In this document: piece after piece, positions 55,269 through 64,000 of the stretch
Numbering within the stretch: position 1 is the stretch's first letter
Layout of the letters: each line of letters starts with the position of its first letter
Assembly: GCA_964019165.1 (NCBI GenBank)
Contig: OZ025279.1
Span: 196,001 to 260,000, forward strand
Source of the DNA: Mastigias papua
Taxonomy: Eukaryota > Cnidaria > Scyphozoa > Rhizostomeae > Mastigiidae
Direction: 5' to 3'
Length of the DNA stretch: 64,000 bases
Notes under the pieces: generated by a model
Databases searched by the model: none
What the model was told of the DNA's origin: nothing
What the model saw: the letters and a program-made list of their open reading frames with translations, nothing else
Position numbers and translations under genes: made by a program

Positions 55269-58200
55269 ATGTTATTGTTATGGAAAAAAATTATGGTTAT
55301 TTTTATTTTGTCTCTTTTTTGCCTTTTGAGGCTTACTTCAGGGTCCACTTTCATACTATCTGCCATACAAATGGTTGAAACGTCAGTACGAAATTTGGAT
55401 GAACTAAAGTTGTTGAGTACGGCCAACATAAATTCAAACAGTTTGTTGTCTGGCTGCATAACAGATGCTTATTTGATCAAGAACAGGAACAAGAGTGCAA
55501 CGGTATTTTCTTTGTTTATAGACTTCTTACAATTTTGTTTATGAATGTGATTGGCGACCCTGTTAAGTAGAATAAAGCATGTTACTCTTATGGTGTTTCC
55601 TATTTAGAGGTTGTACAAAGTTCTACTAACAGACATAATGAATGGTACTCTTCTTTTGTCAAGATCGTTACTTGTCTTCTGATCCACGTAAAATTTGCCC
55701 TCTTTTTTATGTGAGGATGTGCAGAATCGTGCTGTTGAGTGTGTAACGTTTTGCTTTTAAGGGTTCTTTTTGAGGACGGCAGCTTGCACTTTAATCATTC
55801 CAAGCTTAAGCTTAGGCCATAGGTCTAGGGCTTATGTAGATGTAATCGAGCGAATCCTCACTAGATTTTCTCTCTACTTCGATCTTGAGGATCTGAATCA
55901 AATACGACTTCACATAAAACAAAAACTAACGTTGATCATCACTAAACTTTGGCCATAGGTCTAGGGCTTATGTAGATGTACTCGAGAGAATCCTCACTAG
56001 ATTTTCTCTCTACTTCGATCTTGAGGGTCTGAATCAATTACGACTTCGCATAAAACAAAAACTAACGTTGATCACCACACAATACTACGAATCACAATAC
56101 ACGTTGACAGACATAACACATTGCCCGGAAAGGGTGTCCACAGATACAACAGGGGACTTTACGAACACAACGTGACCAAGAACAAGACTATCGACAAACA
56201 ACTGATTTGAGCATACAACATGAAGAACAATGGTAACAATAACAGAATTATAATGATGAAAGATAAAGCCGATACGTTACAAATGCACTATATAATCGTG
56301 CATTTCACTGCCAGTATTCCAAGGAAACCTAGAGATTTCCATGCAAACTAAAGATGAAAGATAAACATTTTGATAGTCTTTCCACAGTGATAGTTGCAAT
56401 GAATATTTCCACAACGCCCTAGAACTCTATAAATTCCAGATCTGACATGCATTCTTGCAAATCAGAATGCAAAAACATAATTATACAATTCTCCCATGTA
56501 ATTTTCACCACTATTTTTGAAGATCATGATGAAAATGATTTAGATGATTAGATCAATTATGTTCATGAAATTGACCATGTTGATGATGATTGTGGTGGTC
56601 ATGGTCCTGGTCGTTGTGGTTGTTGTGGGTCGTGGTCGTCGTGATCATCGTGTTCGTGGTCTTCCTGGTCACCGTGGCGGTGGTAGTGGCGGTGGTAGTG
56701 GCAGTGGTAGTGGCAGTGGTGGTGGCGGTGGTAGTAGCAGTAGTGGTGTTGGTGGTAGTGGCAGTGGTGGTGGCGGTGGTAGTGGCAGTGGTGGTGGCGG
56801 TGGTAGTGGCAGTGGTGGTGGCGGTGGTAGTGGCAGTGGTGGTGGCGGTGGTAGTAGCAGTGGTGCTTAGAAGTTATTGTGATGGTAATTATGATTTTTC
56901 GAAAATTTAGTAAACTTGTAACCTGATAAAATCTCCTTTCCTACTAAATGCTATTTGGGAATCCCTGCCTGATCGATAATGCCTTGGTTCTGATAATTAA
57001 TTGACTATCCTTTCTTCCTCTATATACTAATACCCGTCTTTCTCCATACTTGCTCTCACTCTTCCTACCAAATGACAAACCTTTAAATGATACAATCTAA
57101 ACTCTTTCTTTTAGGATAGAAGTGCTATATTTACAGAGGTGACAGTTAACAGTGCAAAAATCCAAGCAGCAAGGTTGCTCTATATTATGATCTTTTGTCG
57201 TTGAAGTGTGTAAAAGCAAATTTAAAGTTAATAAAGGCTTCAGGAAGATGATTTGGATAAACGGTCGTTTGAAGTAGCACTAGATAACAGTTATTTATTT
57301 GTTGCATCAAAATGATAATGAGCTGGATTGGTCGATTACCCGAATGCAGCAACTCAATGCAGAGCTCTAATTGCTGCAGCTCATATTACATTGCAACAGT
57401 TCATTTGAAGCATCATGTGGACATCCTAAATGCAGCAAATAATTTATTCGTCAAAACAAGGCCATGTGCTCTAGGCTGTGCTAAGCAATAGCCACTTGGA
57501 AACAGCAATACTGATATTCAAATGGTTTCTATAACCCATTGCATATCCAAATGCAAAATCTATCGGAAGTTAAGTCTTTCAACTTCATTTCGGTTTCTAT
57601 TTGCATTAACATCGAAGGTCACAAATTATCTATTCATTTTGATTATGCTTTAGCTACAAAGTTATCATACCGAATAGCTTCATAATTTTGAAAAACTTTT
57701 TCAACTACATGTAGATTGTTGTCTAGTCCATATTCCTTCATAGGCCAATACTGCTGGAGCATTCTGGGAACTTGAGAGTGCTATGATGTCATCAATTGAT
57801 TGAAAATTAAAGTGAAGCTTCTAATATATTTACCGTTCACGCGTATCTGTTTGAACCTTTTCGTGTTGACAGCCGGAGTTGTAAAATTGCTCAGAAATTA
57901 CTCTAAATAAAAATACCATGATCTTCTGACACTTGTCGTGAAATACTTTAAGTTTATTTTCCCATTTAGAAACAACTCAGGTCTTGTCAAAATGGAACTA
58001 AACATCACTTTTCCAATAAGGCAAACCGAGAAGACTTTTGCTGAAATAATGTTGAAAGCAGCTACCATAAAGCTCACTTCATTTATTGTCAAAAACTCCA
58101 CAAAGGGTAAATCTATTGATAGTTTCTTATTTCGTTTCTTATTTCGTTGTCATTTTCTCAAAAAACATCAACTTACCGTTGAAAATGAAGTTGCTAATTG

Positions 58201-59349
58201 AAATCATAAAGCTACAATATATATTGAATTAAAAATAAAATATTAGGTTTAAAATCTAAAATTTGACTTTTTGTAGACTTTTGTGATGATATGCAATGCC
58301 CTAAAGACCCACTCTGCACTACAAAGATGGATCCAGTTACTACTAACCAAAATATAAAACAGTGGAAACTAGCCGGAAAAGCTTCATCCAATATTACTTG
58401 TCAATATTTAACACCAAAGGTTACTTTTTAAAGTTCTTTTCCATCAATTCATTCAGTAGTATAATTAGGACATTGAATCAAACTCTCCTACAGAAATGCC
58501 ACTTTAATATGTTCACATCAGAGTTATGAAGAAAATCATTCTTGTTTTGTTCACTTTCGCCGTTCTTTCTTTCTTCTGTCATGATCAAAGGAAACTTGAA
58601 TTCTTTTTAAATTTTATTTTATCATAGGGAATTGCTTCAGTTCAAGAAGGTATAGGGAAAGTCCACGTCATAAATTTTGCTGTCACATTGTGAGTTAAGG
58701 ATATTTGATCGATTCGCTTCATATTTAATGCAACAATAGATCATATCATTTTGATCACTCAACTTCATTAATGCAAAATATCGCAGTATAGATCAAGTTG
58801 TAATTTTGTTTTCCTCCAAGGCAAATGGCCACCCTGAACACAGCTTTCGATTTCCATGAATGGTCAGCAAATCTACCGGAGTCGTTTTTTAAAGGCCTTG
58901 AAAATTTAAACATGACAACGGCTGCCATAACATTGTCAATCATGTACTCATACGGTGAGATACATAACTCTTTTGATATCTGATAAGTATAGAAATAATC
59001 AATGGAGACTTCTGTTGTACTCAAACTTAATCCATCATTCCATAATATTATCAAGGTTACTAAATTAAATACACATCCTTTCACTTATAAGGAAGAATGC
59101 CTAATGTATATAAATGTATGCAATATTCATCTTTAAACACTTTTAGATGTGAAGAAAGTGGCCAATTGGTTTTTTACTACAGAAGGAATAGTCAACCTCG
59201 TTCTAATGGGAATACTTGGCTTCAACCTTCTTATCATAATCATATCGCTGTTATTTTGTGCGTGTAATCGATCCAAAAGAGCGTTTGACATGGAAATGTG
59301 GGAGTATGCAATGTCTCGTAAAAATGAAGAAACTTCAGAAGAATTTTGA
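55269..59349 (+). CDS. Type I single-pass membrane glycoprotein, family not recognised
   Basis: Seven exons: 55269-55502, 57115-57173, 57970-58106, 58277-58419, 58628-58689, 58821-58954, 59147-59349. The sum is 972 bases, 323 residues plus stop, with all phases consistent. A signal peptide is clear (MVIFILSLFCLLRLTSGS, residues about 9-26). The ectodomain (about 27-270) has several N-glycosylation sites (NKSA, NNSG, NITF, NSTK, NITC, NMTT) and a Cys cluster FCDDMQCPKDPLC. One membrane helix spans about 271-294, followed by a 29-residue charged tail with MWEYAMSRK and an acidic end EETSEEF. Mature topology is outside ectodomain, inside tail. I recognise no domain. Spacing between exons resembles DNAI3. 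The first ATG at 55269 is chosen; 55293 (MVIFIL) is also possible and starts right at the signal peptide. An unseen 5' exon is possible. Confidence 0.75.
55815..56078. repeat. Tandem duplication of 136 bp
   Basis: GGCCATAGGTCTAGGGCTTA starts at 55815 and again at 55951. The copies match for about 130 bp with few substitutions and both contain CCTCACTAGATTTTCTCTCT. It lies in the first intron (55503-57114) of the membrane-protein gene. Confidence 0.9.
56590..56868. repeat. GGT/GGC/AGT triplet repeat with 24 bp higher-order unit
   Basis: After a GTGGTCATGGTC-rich start, the sequence settles into a 24 bp unit of GGTGGTAGTGGC and AGTGGTGGTGGC, about four to five times. Plus-strand frames read glycine/serine runs or valine runs with no stops. 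It is intronic in the membrane-protein gene and has no acceptor and donor to make it an exon. Confidence 0.9.
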
Positions 59350-59610
59350 GCACTGGAATCTGTCTTGTTAACCTTTTGCATGCATTTTCCCTAGTTATGA
59401 AGTAAATACGAAGACACTATTGATGAAATTATTTTGAAGAAATCAAGAGCTTTTTAGTTATATCAGAAGCTGATACGCTGATTAAACATTCGCAGGCAAG
59501 CATTAGCTGGCAAACTGCATTGAAGAACTTTCCTTAGCATGTATTGCCATGGATGATAAGAATTGACTTGCCAATTAAAGTAACACAGGTATTTGATTGG
59601 GGCTTCAGGT

Positions 59611-59616
59611 ACATAC

Positions 59617-59700
<84 letters not shown>
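59611..59700. repeat. (TA)n microsatellite
   Basis: About 90 bp of TA dinucleotides, about 260 bp after the stop of the membrane-protein gene. Confidence 0.96.
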
Positions 59701-59704
<4 letters not shown>

Positions 59705-60550
59705 AGCAATATTTCAAATAGAAGAAATGTGACTCTAAAGCTTTGCAGATCTATATACGTATTTGCATAATTAGCATAATTAATCAGCATCTCTTCCTTT
59801 TTATTAAGTAGTTCATTGTTTAGAACCTATTTATTTCTACTTAGAGATTGACCCTTAGAAAGTCAGACCTGAATTTATAAGTTACCTAATTCCATTCAAA
59901 TTTTTTGTTTTAGATAATAATTTTCAGATTTTCCCATGTTTACTCAGCCTCGGTTGCAACGTTAAACAGTTTACATTTCTTTTTACTGTGTGAAATTCAC
60001 GATGGAAGATAAAATGTCAGAAATTCCCTCAACTTTTTATGACGATCCCTATATCATAACAGAGTCAAGTCCTTTGAGGGTTTAGAAGGCTCTAACGACC
60101 TTGAAGTCACGTGAATCAGTTATTCAAATTAGCATAGTGTAGCAACTACTGCATTATTTCTTGCATCTCAATCAAGATTCAAAAAACCAATTGTAACCAT
60201 GGTAACTTCTTTATTTTTTATAGTTAGTTCACTGCTTGTTTGTTAATCTATATTGCATAGAATACTTCAAATTGTGCTTATTATACTTCTTACTCAATTT
60301 TCTTTGCATCGAGGACAGTTCAGTAGTTTCGATTTACTGGATGCACAACAGCCTTTTAAGTTGAAGTGTATATCCAGTTTAAACCTTCCATCTAGAGAAA
60401 CTTCTTATTGAGAACTAAATGAAGGACATGCAATTAAAACTTGTCTCAATCACTAGTCGTAGTTGGGGACATTCTCTAAACATTTTTAACCTTTGTAACG
60501 TCATTCCTTTCGCTGAACTCTCCTTCGCTGAAGATTGGTGACCTTATACT

Positions 60551-60566
60551 AGGGGCGGATTCAGGC
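60551..60566. repeat. hAT-like terminal motif
   Basis: AGGGGCGGATTCAGGC matches the hAT-type MITE end. A related CAGGGGTGGAGCCAGG lies at about 60663. Boundaries of the elements cannot be fixed. Confidence 0.45.
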
Positions 60567-61416
60567 TGTATCACTTGAGTCACATAACTCAGCCAAAGTT
60601 CCAGATATCATTGTGTTGAAGTTCGTGAATAACCACCCAACAATACAAGTTTGCCAGGAGCAGGGGTGGAGCCAGGAAAAAGTCTGAGTGTAGCTTGTGT
60701 CTAGAAGAGGGTATGGTCAACATTTGGCTGGGCGTGGTCATTAACTTTAAACCTGATATCTAATTGAAAAAAGCAAATCTTTACACCCATATCCAAAGTT
60801 CGAAGTACACAGGGAACTCCTTTTCTGCCAAAGGCTATTTTATGAAATACTGTAATTTGAAATGGCACAAAAGACCATTGACATTCCTGATAGAGAAATG
60901 ATCTTTTAACGCATTATATATTGTAAAAGTCTCCAAAATCTTGGCATGCATATACATATTCATCCCTGGTCCTGAATAGACAACTAGTTTGCCCCTAGAG
61001 TTACCCAGTGAAAAGTAGTGCAGAACGTAAACAGTCCTTTGTTAAATTTTCGGCCAAAACACAACATGACACATCGTTAACAAATTAGAGTTCCTCAGAG
61101 AAGGCATGCATGATACATGAAGACTTGTACCTGGCCTATTGTTTATATTGCAGAGTCTTCAAGTCTGGAATACGTGAAATTGATACTTGCTTTATCTAAA
61201 CTGAAGCTTTCCTGCTACGTTCCAAGCTCTCTTTCACTTGGTGCTCAACTCGCTCTTAAGAAATTTTGTCACAGAATTACATTGAAGTTAGGAGTACGGT
61301 GCTTGCACCGATAGCACAGAATAGTATGAGCCAGTTTGGAGATGAACGGAAGTGGCCAGAACGGAACTACTGTTGCAATCCTCTTGCTCGAGATTGAAAG
61401 AAATTCCGTGAGATTT

Positions 61417-61640
61417 GAGCACTAGTGGAACTTCATTAACATTGGATGATGCAAACTATTCAAAAATCCACTAGTGCTCCCGCCAAAGCCCAAAAGTGAG
61501 TACTAGTTTCAATCAAGTTTTCAAAGCCCACCTGCGTTGCTGCCAGACTTCAGCACTAGTGTCAATCCTATTTTCCAAAGTCCACTATTACTTCCGCCCG
61601 AACTGAGCAATAGTGTTGATCATGTCTTCAAACAAATAGA
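61417..61640. repeat. Diverged tandem repeat of about 55-80 bp
   Basis: The motifs GCACTAGTG, TTTTCAAAGCCCAC and GCTCCCGCC/CTTCCGCCC recur in the same order about three to four times with many substitutions and variable spacing. It looks like an old minisatellite. Confidence 0.5.
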
Positions 61641-62028
61641 TAGGTTTTGATGTTTAAAATCAAGGTATTTACGGACCCAGTAGCCCTCACTAGTACTCGG
61701 AATATTGAAACTGTAATAACTATAATTGGACGGCTAAAACCAAAGGTTAGGAAAGTATTATGAACCGAATGGGCATAGCTTCCTGCGAATGTGAAGTCCA
61801 TTCCACCGAGCAGACAAACAGTATTGCATCACCTTGTAACAAACTCAGAAAAGCTCACACTAACTTAATAGACTAGGTTTAGCTTCACTTTACCCGTCAT
61901 GGTTTATCATTTATTGTCTGCTATCGTGTTGTCATTGGATAACAATACAATATACGAGAGAAGTACGTGGAAGCTACTGTTTTGCTTCAGTTGAAGATTG
62001 TTTTGTGAACTTCCTTAGGGAAGTAATT

Positions 62029-62088
62029 CACTTGTGCAACGGAAATAAGTCACTTGTGCAACGGAAATAAGTCACTTGTGTAACGGAA
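62029..62088. repeat. Tandem repeat, about 3 copies of 22 bp
   Basis: CACTTGTGCAACGGAAATAA plus GT is present twice exactly and a third time with one change (gtgta). Confidence 0.9.
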
Positions 62089-63405
62089 AAGAATATTTTC
62101 CAGCAATAGGACTTCACTGGAGTGACTCATTTTAACAGGAAGTGCTTAGACACCGATACAAATGTCAATATTGCTTCAAATCTGTTCATATGATTACCTT
62201 GTAGCGAGTATCCGTGGATTAGTTCTTGTCTATGTACCTTTGCCAGCCACAAGGAAGGGTGATAAAATGGGTACTCTGTTGATAGCAAACCAAGAGAGAT
62301 CGACCTAAGGTACCATATCACATGATCAATCAACCTTCCAAACGAAGAGGCACTTATAGAGCTGAATTTCCTATTATGTAGCTTAGTTTCCTGGGGCTCT
62401 GCGGTAAGGTTTCGTCACAATGGGCCTAATTCTTATAAGTAAAGCTCTTGTTATAACTAAAATTGATTTTGTAGTCTATCATAATTCGTCACGATCCACC
62501 TGCAACCCCCCCCCTCCCCCTTTGAGCACATCATAAGATTGATAAGAAAGTACCAATTAAACAAATCCCTTCACTTTTTGTATTATTTGCTCTGGCAGCA
62601 CACATAAATCTTTGTTTAAAGGTCTGAAACAATTCGTAACCTTAGACCAAAATGTAGAGTGTTTGTTTACGTGTTCACTTTCTATAGACTATAGTTGCGC
62701 GATGGCGTTACTGGGGGACTATATGAGCTTCAGTCTTCAATTTCTGCCAGCCAGCGATTTTCTAGCCCTTATCGAGAACTTTTATTGTCTATAGCCCCCA
62801 CTTATTGAATGTAGGCCCTACCTTTCATTTGGCAGCGCCGTGCCTGAAATATGTAGATTATGTTCTCATATTTGCTGACAGTAGATAAATTCGAAGCATT
62901 CAAGACATTAGTTCACTTTTTATCCCTTTTTGGTATAAAACCTGCTGTTGAGCAATATAGCTAGGCACTCATGCTTACCAATTGCGCTGTAGTGCCTTTC
63001 CATACTTCCTTTAGAACTATCGGTACGACTTAAATATGGACGTGGCCACGAAACAGAAGTAAAAAGCTTTTTTTTGACTGTTTGATGGGGGTTCTCCATT
63101 TTGGATCCATTAAATCTTACGCTTCGCGCTCGCTTGTGCCCAAGTGCGGACCCAAGTCAAGGGCGGGGACCATGCCTCCAAACGGAAATATTTCGTGTGG
63201 CAAAATTTGTGTTCAGAGGCATGTCCCATGCATTAGACAAGAAAATCAATAAGAAATGAATTGAGCACTCTACACAACACTCCCGAAAAGTTCTACACGG
63301 ACGTGGCTATGACAAATCTTTTCTTCCACAATTCTCTTTCCGAAATGGCCCAACCCAAAACCAAATTCTGGATCAGCTTATAGTTGTGCCTCAATCACTT
63401 CTGAG

Positions 63406-63421
63406 CCTGGATCCGCCCCTG
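63406..63421. repeat. Inverted hAT-like terminal motif
   Basis: CCTGGATCCGCCCCTG is the reverse complement of the CAGGGGCGGATCCAGG type end. The sequence to its left (from about 63100, GC-richer than its surroundings) may be the body of a MITE, but a matching left end was not found. Confidence 0.45.
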
Positions 63422-64000
63422 AATACTGTAGTGAAAGAGAACAATACCATTAAACTATTTTAAATGAATAACGACGACAAAAAGGGAAATCATTTTACCT
63501 TTAAACTTTAATTCGAAGCATTCCAGAATTAGACAGTCCAATCACAATAGGCATGAAGCTAAATATATGTTAAAATTTGTAAGGTATATACGCCATACCA
63601 TGTTTGCAAATTTAAAGAGTAAGAAAATCGAATTAGCAAATATTGGAACAGTTGGCAAGTATAAATGTTCGGAATGGATATGAGGTGTAATCAATTGAAA
63701 GATAAGAACTAATAAACAAATTTTCATATTCTTAGTTTCTTTGGAAGATTACTTTGTACATCTGAAATGCTACCTGAATTAAAGTCGGCAAGGAGAGCAA
63801 AAATTTTATGTAACTCTTGATTGGCACCTTAGTTGGCAATGCTTAATTTCCTAAGGGATATATTACATGGTGAATAAAGATGCCCTACACAAAATTGTGT
63901 CTCTCCGTCGTCCAAATGTGAAGTTGAAGGGTTATATATTAAGAAGATGTTTTTTCATTAGTCAGCGCAAGAATGTTTGATTTCTTTATTCTGAAGACTG

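Larger units (their letters stand above)
59350..64000. other. Repeat-rich interval without a supported gene
   Basis: Besides the repeats listed, a short frame at 60002 (MEDKMSEIPSTFYDDPYIIT) has coding-like composition and ends at 60085; it could be a first exon of a gene continuing outside what I can trace. Remaining open frames are short and have no recognisable domain. Confidence 0.45.

Noticed and set aside
56544..56910. Gly/Ser-rich ORF resembling a linker or silk-like protein
   Set aside because: Triplet repeat within an intron of the membrane-protein gene; the Val-rich frame is equally open and no splice sites bracket it.

Overview
This is animal (metazoan) nuclear DNA: AT-rich, with many GT-AG introns, long microsatellites and scattered transposon debris. 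The gene set points to an animal with a germline helicase of Vasa type and motile cilia. I cannot name the phylum; an invertebrate, perhaps a non-bilaterian, is an inference only. Exon models were built by hand from splice sites, reading-frame phase and family similarity. In every complete model the phases agree and the coding length is a multiple of three.

Layout. (1) 0.5-14.5 kb, minus strand: a Vasa/DDX4-type DEAD-box helicase gene, cut off at the window start, with three tandem RRM domains upstream of the helicase core. This is the most unusual gene here. Its introns hold a G-run inverted-repeat element, a decayed LINE, a 5 x 37 bp repeat, a 40 x 15 bp minisatellite and a 23 bp repeat. 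(2) 14.5-19.9 kb: no intact gene; a broken minus-strand reading frame near 15.3 kb and transposon remnants. (3) 19.9-21.35 kb: a Tc1 (DD34E) transposon with intact ends but two frameshifts. (4) 21.86-42.18 kb, plus strand: a complete 25-exon dynein intermediate chain gene, DNAI3/WDR63, 860 aa. Its introns hold three LINE 3' pieces or other elements, a 134 bp near-perfect palindrome, a small MITE and several microsatellites. (5) 42.64-44.39 kb, minus strand: a single-exon 581 aa bHLH protein, convergent with DNAI3. (6) 45-52 kb: gene-poor, with a pogo/Tigger-like remnant near 47.5 kb. (7) 52.06-53.85 kb, minus strand: a complete three-exon ELOF1 gene, 83 aa. (8) 55.27-59.35 kb, plus strand: a seven-exon gene for a secreted-then-membrane-anchored (type I) glycoprotein of 323 aa that I do not recognise. 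(9) 59.4-64 kb: repeats and hAT-like ends, no gene I can support.

The genes do not form an operon or obvious pathway. Vasa acts in germ cells (piRNA and mRNA control), DNAI3 in ciliary inner dynein arms, ELOF1 with RNA polymerase II, and the bHLH protein in developmental transcription. The best candidate for something undescribed is the RRM-RRM-RRM-Vasa architecture, followed by the orphan membrane protein and the large bHLH protein.
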